Source: Aquisalimonas sp007126095
GTDB taxonomy: Bacteria > Pseudomonadota > Gammaproteobacteria > Nitrococcales > Aquisalimonadaceae
DNA: 64,000 nucleotides
Assembly: GCF_048323695.1 (NCBI RefSeq)
Contig: NZ_JBLWFT010000003.1
Location: forward strand, 62,001-126,000
Direction of reading: 5' to 3'
The notes under the pieces were generated by a model, which did no database searches, was not told the DNA's origin, and was given only the letters and a program-made list of their open reading frames with translations. Both the position numbers and the translations under genes were made by a program. Positions 31,126-41,602 of this stretch are shown here, piece after piece (the stretch's first letter is position 1; each line of letters begins with the position of its first letter).

Positions 31126-32784
31126 ATGGCAGCAGCATCCTTCGCCAGGCCCATGCACTCCGCTCTGGACGCTACCCTGGAGACAATCGATTCAGTGATC
31201 GCACTGGTCGACGCCCATGAACGGGGCCACGAGCAGACGCCTCCCTGGGGTCGTTGCCAACCGCCACTGGAGGAAGTGCGCGGGGCACTCATCATGGTGC
31301 AGCTCGATGGCGCCCGCCTGCTGGTTGACGAATGCATCGCCCTCATGGAGGCGCTGGAGACGGACACCACGATCTCCAGCCAGAATGCCATCGACGCCCT
31401 GCTCTACGCACTGCTCCTCCTCCCCCGTCACATCGGCCGGGCTCGGGCCACCGGGCGCGAAGTGCCCGACACGCTGCTGCCGACCATCAACGGGTTGCGC
31501 GGACTGCGGCGCGCGGTGCTGATTCCCGAATACGACTTCACCGACCTCGGGCGCGCGTCGCTGCAACTGACCCCACTCGCCGACTCTCTGGGCGAGGCCG
31601 GTACGCCCGACATCGAAACCACGCGCCGGCTGCGGCACATGCTACAGGCCGGGCTGCTGGGGCTGTTCCAGTCGCCGGAGGCCGCCGTCCACTACAAGCA
31701 GGTACACCGCGCGCTCTCGCGCCTTGCAGCGGCCTGCGGTAACACACCGGCCGGCCGCTGGCTCACGCTGGCCGCCCTGCTTGCCGAGAACGCGGAGCGC
31801 AACGGGGTGCGCGCCAACGGCTCAGTACGCCTGATGATCTCGCGGCTGGACCTCTACATTCGCGAGACGCTGCTCATCACGCCGCCGCAGACCGGCCAGG
31901 CGCCACCGCCCATGGTGCGCCAGGCACTCCTTTATTACACCGCTCAGAACAGCTTCAACAGCGACAGCTCCGACAACGCGCTGCTGCGCGCCATCGCCGA
32001 AGACCTCAACCTGGACAGCGCCGTCACGCCGCGCACGGAGATCCGGCGCGAAGGCGATGCCATTGCGGCACCGGATGTGGACGTGATGCAGGCCGTCACC
32101 CGCGCTCTGGGCGAAGAGATGGATCAGATCCAGGCGTTCATCGAAACGCTGAGCCGCCTCAGTAGCGTGACGCAGACGGAGCGCGAGGAGCTGGCCGCCC
32201 ACCTGCACCGCCTGGGTCACACGCTGACCCTGCTGGGGCTCTCCGAGGCGGCGGCCGCGGTCAAGCGGGAACACACGCGCCTCCAGTCCCTGGGCGACGA
32301 CGTGGACGCCCGGCGCCTGCGCGATACGCTGAGCCACTGCGCCGAGACCCTGAGCGCCAGCGAGTCCGCCGCGGCCCGGCTCGCCACGCCCGGCGAGGCG
32401 GCGGATGACGAACACAGCGACCGCCTCGAGGACGCCAGTCGGCAGGCGCTGTCGGAATCCCTGAACAACCTGGCGCAGGTCCGCGCGAGCCTGGAGTTCT
32501 TCAACGGCGATATCGAGGAAGGCGACGAACTCGCCAGCGCCAGGCAGCCGCTGGAGGAAGTCCGCGGCGGGCTCGAGATGCTCGGGCAACGGCGCCCGGC
32601 CAGCCTGGTCAGCCGATGCGCCGCCGCGGTGACCGCACTGGATGAATCCGATGCCGGCAACAGCGAGCGGCTCAACGCCCTGGCCGACGCCCTCGCGGCG
32701 CTGGAGTGGTACCTGGAGAGCCTGCTCGAAGGGCTGGGCGCCGCCGATGACATGCTGGATATCGCCGACGCCAGCCTGAGCTGA
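31126..32784 (+). CDS. FimL-like protein (degenerate Hpt repeats, ChpA N-terminus homologue)
   Basis: The 552-aa, helical, alanine-rich protein has repeated segments such as PLEEVRGALIMVQLDGARLL and QPLEEVRGGLEMLGQRRPAS, the pattern of the N-terminal pseudo-Hpt modules of ChpA/PilL. The length matches FimL of Pseudomonas (about 556 aa), which regulates type IV pili and cAMP signalling without being phosphorylated. No histidine kinase or receiver domain follows, which separates it from ChpA. It may modulate twitching here (inference); no pilus genes are nearby. Confidence 0.65.
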   Translation: MAAASFARPMHSALDATLETIDSVIALVDAHERGHEQTPPWGRCQPPLEEVRGALIMVQLDGARLLVDECIALMEALETDTTISSQNAIDALLYALLLLPRHIGRARATGREVPDTLLPTINGLRGLRRAVLIPEYDFTDLGRASLQLTPLADSLGEAGTPDIETTRRLRHMLQAGLLGLFQSPEAAVHYKQVHRALSRLAAACGNTPAGRWLTLAALLAENAERNGVRANGSVRLMISRLDLYIRETLLITPPQTGQAPPPMVRQALLYYTAQNSFNSDSSDNALLRAIAEDLNLDSAVTPRTEIRREGDAIAAPDVDVMQAVTRALGEEMDQIQAFIETLSRLSSVTQTEREELAAHLHRLGHTLTLLGLSEAAAAVKREHTRLQSLGDDVDARRLRDTLSHCAETLSASESAAARLATPGEAADDEHSDRLEDASRQALSESLNNLAQVRASLEFFNGDIEEGDELASARQPLEEVRGGLEMLGQRRPASLVSRCAAAVTALDESDAGNSERLNALADALAALEWYLESLLEGLGAADDMLDIADASLS

Positions 32785-32954
32785 CACACCTGCCCCGGGG
32801 CCGCGATTATCCAATAGCGCCCTTTTGGCCTACAATGCGGTCCATTCCCGAGCTGTCCGGTGTGCCGCGCTGGGCCACGCCCATGCCCGGGTCGTGCCGG
32901 CGTGCGCGGCCGCCATGACACTCGAGCTGCCTGCATGAACCACAGGGGACGCGA

Positions 32955-34202
32955 ATGAGTGAAATCATGCTGATCAACGTCTCGGGCCAGGACAAGCCCG
33001 GGCTCACACACTCGCTGATGGAGATTCTGGCCGAGTACAACGTCGGCATTCTCGACATCGGCCAGGCCATGATCCACGACACCCTCTCGCTGGGGATTCT
33101 GGTGGAGGTGCCGGATCAGGACGCCCTGTCGCCCGTGCTCAAGGACGTGCTGTTCCACATCCACCGCCAGGGCATGCACGTGCGCTTCACGCCCATCACC
33201 CGGGAGGCGTACGAGGACTGGGTACAGGGCGAGAACGAGCCGCGTTACGTCTTCACGCTTCTCGGGCGGCGCATCACCGCAGGGCAGATCGCGCAGGTGA
33301 GCCAGGTTATCAGCGACAACGGGCTGAACATCGAGGACATCGTTCGGCTGTCCCGCCGCGAGCCGCTGTACAAGGCCGACGGCCTGGGCCGCGCCTGCAT
33401 CGAGCTGACCGTGCGCGGCAAGCCGCTGGACCTGGACATCATGAAGCAGCATTTCCTGTCCATCTCCCAGGACATGGACGTGGACATCAGCTTCCAGGCC
33501 GACACGGTCTACCGCCGCAACCGCCGCCTGGTGGTGTTCGACATGGACTCCACCCTGATCCAGCAGGAAGTGATCGACGAACTGGCCAAGAGAGCCGGCG
33601 TCGGTGACCAGGTGAGCAAGGTCACCGAGGCGGCCATGCAGGGCGAAATCGACTTCCGCGAAAGCCTGCGCCAGCGGGTCGCTCTGCTGGAAGGCCTGGA
33701 CGAATCGGTGCTTGAGGAGGTGGGGCGGGAGCTGACGCTCACCGAGGGCGCCGAGCGGCTGATCCGCACGCTGAAGGCGTTCGGTTACACCACCGCCATC
33801 GTCTCCGGCGGGTTCAGTTACTTCGGCCGACAACTGCAGGAGAAACTGGGCGTTGATTACGTCTACGCCAACGAGTTGGGCATCCGCAACGGCAAGGCCA
33901 CGGGCGAAGTAGTAGGGCCGATCGTCGACGGTGAGCGCAAGGCCAAGCTACTGCAGGACATCGCCGACCGCGAAGGGCTCACGCTGGATCAGGTCATCGC
34001 TGTGGGCGACGGCGCCAACGATCTGCCCATGCTGCGCCTTGCCGGCCTCGGTGTCGCCTTCCGCGCCAAACCGCTGGTCAAGCGCAGTGCGCGGCAATCC
34101 CTCTCCACTCTCGGCCTCGACGGCATCCTTTACCTCATCGGCATCAAGGACACCGACACGGAACAGAGCGAGGCCGTGCTCGAGCAAGCCGGCAACGCCT
34201 GA
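32955..34202 (+). CDS. serB: Phosphoserine phosphatase SerB with N-terminal ACT domains
   Basis: The 415-aa enzyme completes serine synthesis by dephosphorylating L-phosphoserine. Two ACT-type regulatory domains (about 1-170: LINVSGQDKPGLTHSLMEIL; FTLLGRRITAGQIAQVSQVI) precede the HAD phosphatase with VVFDMDSTLIQQEVIDELA, IVSGGFSYFG and VIAVGDGANDLPML. The layout resembles the two-ACT SerB of some gammaproteobacteria and mycobacteria. ATG at 32955 follows GGGGA. A GC hairpin at 34215-34234 may terminate it. Confidence 0.96.
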   Translation: MSEIMLINVSGQDKPGLTHSLMEILAEYNVGILDIGQAMIHDTLSLGILVEVPDQDALSPVLKDVLFHIHRQGMHVRFTPITREAYEDWVQGENEPRYVFTLLGRRITAGQIAQVSQVISDNGLNIEDIVRLSRREPLYKADGLGRACIELTVRGKPLDLDIMKQHFLSISQDMDVDISFQADTVYRRNRRLVVFDMDSTLIQQEVIDELAKRAGVGDQVSKVTEAAMQGEIDFRESLRQRVALLEGLDESVLEEVGRELTLTEGAERLIRTLKAFGYTTAIVSGGFSYFGRQLQEKLGVDYVYANELGIRNGKATGEVVGPIVDGERKAKLLQDIADREGLTLDQVIAVGDGANDLPMLRLAGLGVAFRAKPLVKRSARQSLSTLGLDGILYLIGIKDTDTEQSEAVLEQAGNA

Positions 34203-34359
34203 CACCCCCCGAGTGGCCGCCCCCACGGGCGGCCTCGCTTCCCGCGCGCAACAGACCTGCCAATTTTGTCTAGCTTGCAGACAACTTCCTGACTGTTCGG
34301 GACACTGACTGCGTGCTAAACCTTCCCGGTACACCATACGAATACGGGAGGAGAACCCC

Positions 34360-35529
34360 ATGGCCGCAAACATCGTCCTGCCACGCCAGATGCGCGTGGG
34401 CGCCGGAGCCAGCCAGGAGCTCGCCGCAGTGCTGCAGCAGCTCGGCGTCAACCACCCGTTCATCGTAACCGACCAGGACATGGTGAAGTTCGGCTACCTG
34501 GAGAAGGTGACCCGGGTGCTGGACGAAGCGGGAATCCAGTACGCCGTGTTCGCAGACACCGTCCCGGACCCCACGGTGGCGTCCGTGAACCAGGGCGTTG
34601 ACGCCCTCAAGCAGCGGGATCACGACGGCGTGGTGGCCCTGGGCGGCGGCAGCCCCATGGACAGCGCCAAGGCCATCGCCCATCTGGCCCTGCACGGGGG
34701 CCGCATGCGCGATTACAAGGCGCCGGTGATGAGCGACACCCAGGGGCTGCCCCTGGTGGCCATTCCCACCACCGCCGGAACGGGCTCCGAGGCGACGCGG
34801 TTTACCGTGATCACCGACGAAGAGACCGACGAGAAGATGCTCTGCCCGGGCGCCGCGTTCTGCCCCATCGCCGCACTGGTGGACTACGAGCTCACCCTGA
34901 CCATGCCGCGCCGGCTCACCGCCGACACCGGGGTGGACACGCTCACCCACGCTCTGGAGGCCTACGTCAGCGCCAAGCGCAACCCGTTCGCCGACGGCAT
35001 GGCGCAGATGACCATGACTGCGGTCGCGAAGCACCTGCGCACCGCCTGCAACCAGCCGGACAACCGCGAGGCGCGAGAGGCCATGATGCTGGCCGCCCTG
35101 CACGGTGGCATGGCCTTCTCCAACGCCTCGGTGTGCATGGTGCACGGCATGAGCCGGCCCATTGGCGCCTTCTTTCACGTCCCGCATGGCCTCTCCAATG
35201 CCATGCTGCTGCCCGCGGTCACGGCGTTCTCCATCGAGGCCGCGCCGGACCGCTACGCCAACGCGGCCCGGTTCATGGACGTTGCCACCACGGACGACAG
35301 CGACGAGGCGGCCTGTCAGAAGCTGCTGCAGGAGCTGCGCCAGCTCAACACGGACCTGGACGTGCCCTCGCCCAGGGACTACGGCATCGACGAGGCGCGC
35401 TACTTCGAGGTGCTGCCGACCATGGCGGAGCAGGCGCTGGCGTCGGGCTCACCGGGCAACAACCCGCGCGTGCCCACGGCAGACGAGATCGTCGAGGTCT
35501 ATAAACAGGCGTGGGACGGGCGCGGCTGA
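34360..35529 (+). CDS. Iron-containing (group III) alcohol dehydrogenase
   Basis: The 389-aa NAD(P)-dependent dehydrogenase has GGGSPMDSAKAIA (nucleotide site), PTTAGTGSEATRFTVI, and metal ligands in DTLTHALEAYVS and MVHGMSRPIGAFFHVPHGLSNA. The family ranges from 1,3-propanediol to 4-hydroxybutyrate dehydrogenases. Its neighbours MmsA and a TRAP transporter suggest a role in converting a short hydroxyacid or diol to a semialdehyde, but the substrate cannot be fixed. AraC follows convergently. Confidence 0.9.
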   Translation: MAANIVLPRQMRVGAGASQELAAVLQQLGVNHPFIVTDQDMVKFGYLEKVTRVLDEAGIQYAVFADTVPDPTVASVNQGVDALKQRDHDGVVALGGGSPMDSAKAIAHLALHGGRMRDYKAPVMSDTQGLPLVAIPTTAGTGSEATRFTVITDEETDEKMLCPGAAFCPIAALVDYELTLTMPRRLTADTGVDTLTHALEAYVSAKRNPFADGMAQMTMTAVAKHLRTACNQPDNREAREAMMLAALHGGMAFSNASVCMVHGMSRPIGAFFHVPHGLSNAMLLPAVTAFSIEAAPDRYANAARFMDVATTDDSDEAACQKLLQELRQLNTDLDVPSPRDYGIDEARYFEVLPTMAEQALASGSPGNNPRVPTADEIVEVYKQAWDGRG

Positions 35530-35538
35530 AGCGCCGCC

Positions 35539-36423
35539 TCACCCGTGCCTGGACTCACGGTAGCGGGACGGCGACAGCCCCATGACCTTGCGGAACAGCC
35601 GCGAGAAATAGTAGGCGTCGTCGTACCCGAGGCTTTCGGCGATATCACCGACCGTCTTGTCGGTGATATCCAGCAGGTAACAGGCCCGCTCCATCTTGAG
35701 GTGGAGAAAATGCTGGTACGGAGAATTCCCGGTCTGCGCCTTGTAGCGCCGGCAGAACCCGTGGCGGGACATCCCCGCCACCTCGGCCAGGGTCGCCAGA
35801 TCCAGGTGACTGTGGAGTTTCTCGTGCATCACCGCATGGATGCTCTCCAGGTCGAATCCGTCATCGGAGCTGCGCCGCAGATGGGTGGAGATCAGCAGCC
35901 CGAACATGCCGAGCATCTGCCGCAGGTGGTTGGCGGCATGAATGAAGAACCCCTCCCGGAAACCGGTGTTGCGCACCTCCAGCAGCGTCTCGAAGTCCTC
36001 GATCACCTTGGGCGCCGAGCCGATATGGCGCACGGGCCGATCCGGGAGAAAGTTCATGTGCTCCCAGAAACCGTCCACGTCGGCGCCATCGAAATGCACC
36101 CAGTACAGCGTCCACGGCTCGCGGCTCGACGAGGCGTAAGCGTGCAGCAGGTTTCGGGGCAACATCATCAGATCGCCCCGCGCCACCGGGTACTGCCGCC
36201 GGTTGACCCGCAGCATGCCGCGCCCCCCGGCACAATAAAGCAGCAGGTGATCCGCATGACTCTGCCGCTCCACGCGATGCCCGAGGGCGTCGGGATAATA
36301 GCCCATGGCGCGGGGATACAGCCCCTGTGTCAGCGCATGACGCTGCAGGCGCTGCAGCAGAAACCGGGGGACGAGAAAGCGCACGCCCTCCGGCGGAAGG
36401 GGCCAGTCAGACGGACCGGTCAT
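35539..36423 (-). CDS. AraC-family transcriptional regulator
   Basis: The 294-aa protein has a cupin-type sensor domain (about 40-140, with RGDLMMLPRNLLHAYAS) and two C-terminal helix-turn-helix motifs: LATLAEVAGMSRHGFCRRYK and VGDIAESLGYDDAYYFSRLF, ending GLSPSRYR. It is divergent from mmsA across 173 bases and lies tail to tail with the alcohol dehydrogenase. It is therefore the likely regulator of this catabolic cluster, sensing the transported substrate or an intermediate (inference). Confidence 0.92.
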   Translation of the reverse strand: MTGPSDWPLPPEGVRFLVPRFLLQRLQRHALTQGLYPRAMGYYPDALGHRVERQSHADHLLLYCAGGRGMLRVNRRQYPVARGDLMMLPRNLLHAYASSSREPWTLYWVHFDGADVDGFWEHMNFLPDRPVRHIGSAPKVIEDFETLLEVRNTGFREGFFIHAANHLRQMLGMFGLLISTHLRRSSDDGFDLESIHAVMHEKLHSHLDLATLAEVAGMSRHGFCRRYKAQTGNSPYQHFLHLKMERACYLLDITDKTVGDIAESLGYDDAYYFSRLFRKVMGLSPSRYRESRHG

Positions 36424-36596
36424 TCGACATCTATCACGTCAATCATCAGACAAGATCGTCCAGCACGGCGTCGATTTCGTCAATCCTATTCGCACCTGCA
36501 ACGTGTTACCTATACAGACGTTCCATCGACCGGTCACGGCCTGGAGCAAAGCGTACCACGACGTCAACAAGCTCCATCGGCCCAGGAGGAGAGATC

Positions 36597-38123
<1,527 letters not shown>

Positions 38124-38378
38124 ACCGTGTTCCGGCGGGCGCCCGCGGCGCCCGTCGGCCTGCCCGGTGGAGTACACCCGGGTCGAAATCGTCCATGTGG
38201 AACCGAGATTGTGAATCCCAATACTTGGTTCCGGGTGGTAACTCTGTTACTACACACGTTGGCGCAAGGGAGGGAAATAACCAGAAGAATCGGTAGTTTC
38301 TGAGGCAATACTAATTGGAATCAATCTAATGCATGCGCTGGCATGCGGCCTCGACTCAAAAGAATCGGAGGAGAAATC

Positions 38379-39659
38379 ATGATGATTCGTCATCTCTCGG
38401 CAAAGCACGGGGCAACCGCTCTGTCCGTTGCGGCGGCCGGCACGCTCGCTGCGGCGACCTATTTCGGTTCCTCGACCATCAATACCGCCCACGCGGAGCT
38501 GGAGCGCCCTGACTCCCCCACTGAACTGATCTTCGAGACGGCCTGGCCCAGCGCCATCACGCTCTGGCGCCCGGACAGGTACTACGTCAACCTGGTCAAC
38601 ACCCTCGCCTACGAACACGTGGACATTGCCTACTACGACGGCGGCACCTTCTCGTCGTCCACGGACATGTTCGACGACGTCCAGGCAGGCTCCATCGACA
38701 TGGGCTCCGACTGGCCGAGCTACTGGGAAGGCCGCAACACGGCGTTCTCGCTGGTCACCTCGGTGCCGATGATCTTCAGCCCGAACGACTACATGAACTG
38801 GTTCTGGCAGCACGGCGGCTACGAGCTCTCCAACGAGATCTACGGCCAGTACGGCATCAAGTGGTTCCCGCACAACGTGGCCACCCCGGAAGCCGGCCAA
38901 CGCACCAACGTGCCCATCAGGAGCCCGGAGGACTACGAGGGCCTGCGTCTCCGCCAGTGCGGCCGCAACCAGTCGCGCATCCTCGAGGACATGGGCGCTT
39001 CGGCGGTGTTCACCCCGGGTGGTGAGGTGTACGCGGCTCTGGACCGTGGCGTGCTTGATGGCGCCGAGTTCTCCGTCCCCGAGGTGGACTGGAACATGGG
39101 CCTGCAGGAAGTCACCGACTACGTTGTCGGACCAGGCTGGCACCAGCCGGGCCCGGTCTCCGGCGTGATGGTCAACCAGTCGTCCTACGATCAGCTGGAT
39201 GACTTCACCAAGTTCGTCATGAAGCAGGCGGCCATGACGACCATGATGTGGTCGTACACTTACTTCGAGGAAACGGCCGGTGAGTACACCGAGAAGTTCG
39301 TGGAGTCCGGGATGGAAATCACCCGGCTCGAGGACGAGGTGCTGGACCGGGTGCTGGAGCTCACCGAGGAACGCCTGATCGAGGATGCCCAGGACAACCC
39401 GGATCACGCCAAACTGGCCGTCTCCATGTACGACTACCTGGTGACCATGGCCGACTGGCGCGAGTATCAGCAGCCGTTCATGCACGGCTTCACCTGGGAC
39501 ACCCTGGAAGAGACCCACGAGCGGCTGGTGGAGATCGCCGAAGAGCACGGCGTGTACGAGGAGACCATGGAGGTCGTTCGCGATGCCAAGGAGCGCAACA
39601 GCGACCAGGCCTTCTGGCAGCCGGGCGACACGTACGAGAACCACCCGGTGCGCGACTGA
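38379..39659 (+). CDS. dctP: TRAP transporter substrate-binding protein (DctP family, long type)
   Basis: The 426-aa periplasmic protein has a signal peptide (about 1-40, ending NTAHA) and the DctP fold, with a diagnostic arginine region in EDYEGLRLRQCGRNQSRIL for a carboxylate ligand. The tail and length suit the mannitol/chloroaromatic or 2-oxoacid (TakP-like) group more than C4-dicarboxylate DctP. It starts at ATGATG 38379 after GGAGGAG. Separated from dctQ by a strong hairpin that would let it be made in excess. Confidence 0.9.
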   Translation: MMIRHLSAKHGATALSVAAAGTLAAATYFGSSTINTAHAELERPDSPTELIFETAWPSAITLWRPDRYYVNLVNTLAYEHVDIAYYDGGTFSSSTDMFDDVQAGSIDMGSDWPSYWEGRNTAFSLVTSVPMIFSPNDYMNWFWQHGGYELSNEIYGQYGIKWFPHNVATPEAGQRTNVPIRSPEDYEGLRLRQCGRNQSRILEDMGASAVFTPGGEVYAALDRGVLDGAEFSVPEVDWNMGLQEVTDYVVGPGWHQPGPVSGVMVNQSSYDQLDDFTKFVMKQAAMTTMMWSYTYFEETAGEYTEKFVESGMEITRLEDEVLDRVLELTEERLIEDAQDNPDHAKLAVSMYDYLVTMADWREYQQPFMHGFTWDTLEETHERLVEIAEEHGVYEETMEVVRDAKERNSDQAFWQPGDTYENHPVRD

Positions 39660-39691
39660 TCTGGCCGTGCTGCAATTCCTAGCGTAACTGT

Positions 39692-39719
39692 CCGTGCGCC
39701 GGCCCCGGCCGGCGCACGG
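39692..39719 (+). terminator. GC-rich hairpin between dctP and dctQ
   Basis: CCGTGCGCCGGCC pairs with GGCCGGCGCACGG across two bases. No T-run follows, so it more likely stabilises the dctP message 3' end or attenuates the read into dctQM than fully terminates. Confidence 0.6.
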
Positions 39720-39742
39720 ACGCTTATTTGCCGGAGGCAACA

Positions 39743-40270
39743 GTGAACGCCCTGATCGCCTTTTTGAGGTTCATTGACCGGATCAACTACTACCTGGGGA
39801 AATACCTGGTCAGCTGGATTCTGTTCGTGCTGATGGGGATCGCCCTGTTCGAGGTGGTCACCCGGCGGATCATCGGCACGCCCCACGCCTGGACCCAGGA
39901 AATCCTGGTCTACCTGTTCTGCGCGCATTTCATTCTCGCCCTCGGCTACACGCTCTACTACCGGGAGCACGTGGTGGTGGACGCATTCACCGCGTTTCTT
40001 CCGAAGCGTGTCCAGGTGGCGCTGGAGACCATCGTCTACATCGTGTTTGTCGGTGCATTCGTGTACGTGATGATTCCCACGGCCTACGACTTCGCGGCCC
40101 GCTCGTGGGCGTCGGGCGAGCGCGCACCCACATCATTCAACTCACCCGTCTACCCGGCGAAGACCGTCATCCCCATCGGGATCATTCTGCTGGGCATTCA
40201 GCTGCTCGGGCTGGTCAGCAAGAATGTGCTGTTCCTCACCCGCGGCGAGACGCTTGAGGACAAGAACTAA
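39743..40270 (+). CDS. dctQ: TRAP transporter small permease DctQ
   Basis: This 175-aa membrane protein has four predicted helices (around LVSWILFVLMGIALFEVV, ILVYLFCAHFILALGY, IVYIVFVGAFVYVMI and IPIGIILLGIQLLGLV). The GTG at 39743 follows GGAGG by five bases and is preferred to the TTG at 39728. The stop overlaps the dctM start (TAATG). Confidence 0.92.
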   Translation: MNALIAFLRFIDRINYYLGKYLVSWILFVLMGIALFEVVTRRIIGTPHAWTQEILVYLFCAHFILALGYTLYYREHVVVDAFTAFLPKRVQVALETIVYIVFVGAFVYVMIPTAYDFAARSWASGERAPTSFNSPVYPAKTVIPIGIILLGIQLLGLVSKNVLFLTRGETLEDKN

Positions 40271-41598
40271 TGGAAGCGGAAATCGTCGTCCTACTCATGT
40301 TCCTCGGGGTGCTGATCGGCATCCTGCTCGGCGGGCCCATCGCCTTTGTCCTGGCCGGGCTGGCGATCATATTCGGCTACTGGGAACTGGGCGAACGCGT
40401 CTTCCCCATGTTCGCCAACCGCATGTGGAGCACCGCCACCAACTCGCTGTTGATGGCGATACCGATGTTCATCTTCATGGCATCGATACTGGAGCGCTCG
40501 GGGATCGCCGACAAGCTGTTCCAGTCGCTGCTCTACGCCTTCGGCCGCCTCAACGGCGCCATCGCGTTGACGGTGGTGCTGCTCTCCACCGTGTTCGCCG
40601 CGGTCACCGGCGTCATGGGCGCGACCGTGGTGAGCATGTCGCTGATGGCCATTCCGGCCATGCTCAAGTACGGCTACGACAAGCGCCTGGCCACGGGCAC
40701 CGTGGCTGCCGGCGGCACCATTGGCATCATCATTCCGCCGAGCATCATGCTGGTGATCATGGCCGACCAGTCCGGTGAGTCCGTGGGGCGGCTGTTCGCC
40801 GCCGGGCTGCTGCCGGGGCTGCTGCTCGCCGGCCTGTATTTCTTCTACATCCTGATCCGCTGCTGGTTCCAGCCGGCCATGGGGCCGGCACTGCCGAAGG
40901 AAGAGCTGGACCGCTACTCCGGCCTGCAGATCACCGGCATGATCCTGCTCAACATGGTGCCGCCGATCCTGCTGATCTTCGGCGTGCTGGGCTCCATCTG
41001 GTTCGGTTTCGCCACCCCCACCGAGGCCTCCGCCATCGGTGCATTCCTCGCGCTGGTGCTGATGGCGCTCTACGGGCGTTTCAATCTGAAGGCAGTCGGC
41101 GAGGCGACCTGGAGCACCACGCGCACGAGCTGCATGGTGCTGGCGGTGATTGTCGGCGCGACGCTGTTTACTCAGGTGTTCTTCGCCGTGGGCGGCCGCG
41201 ACGTGGTCACGGACCTGGTGCTGATTCTGGACGATCAGCTCGGTCGCTGGGGCACCTTTGCGATGATGATGCTGGTGGTATTCATCCTCGGCTTCCTCAT
41301 CGACTGGATCGGCATCATCCTGATCGTGTTCCCGATCTTCCTGCCTCTGGGCACGCTGCTCGGGTTCAACGAGCTGTGGCTGATCATGATGATCGCGGTC
41401 AACCTGCAGGCGTCGTTCCTCACGCCGCCAGTGGGGTACGCCCTGTTCTACCTGAAGGGCACGGTACCCAGGGGTGTGCACATGTTCGACATCTACCGGG
41501 GCGTCGTCCCGTTCCTGCTGCTGCAGCTGGTGGCCATCGTGATCCTGGCGTTCTTCCCGGAGATCATTACCTGGCTGCCGCAGTTCGTCGCCCGATAA
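40270..41598 (+). CDS. dctM: TRAP transporter large permease DctM
   Basis: The 442-aa, about 12-helix permease has the DctM hallmarks AVTGVMGATVVSMSLMAIPA, GGTIGIIIPPSIMLVI and VNLQASFLTPPVGYALFYLKG. It forms the sodium-driven transport core with DctQ and DctP. Only four bases separate its stop from the next start, so the downstream gene may be in the same transcript. Confidence 0.95.
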   Translation: MEAEIVVLLMFLGVLIGILLGGPIAFVLAGLAIIFGYWELGERVFPMFANRMWSTATNSLLMAIPMFIFMASILERSGIADKLFQSLLYAFGRLNGAIALTVVLLSTVFAAVTGVMGATVVSMSLMAIPAMLKYGYDKRLATGTVAAGGTIGIIIPPSIMLVIMADQSGESVGRLFAAGLLPGLLLAGLYFFYILIRCWFQPAMGPALPKEELDRYSGLQITGMILLNMVPPILLIFGVLGSIWFGFATPTEASAIGAFLALVLMALYGRFNLKAVGEATWSTTRTSCMVLAVIVGATLFTQVFFAVGGRDVVTDLVLILDDQLGRWGTFAMMMLVVFILGFLIDWIGIILIVFPIFLPLGTLLGFNELWLIMMIAVNLQASFLTPPVGYALFYLKGTVPRGVHMFDIYRGVVPFLLLQLVAIVILAFFPEIITWLPQFVAR

Positions 41599-41602
41599 CC
41601 CC

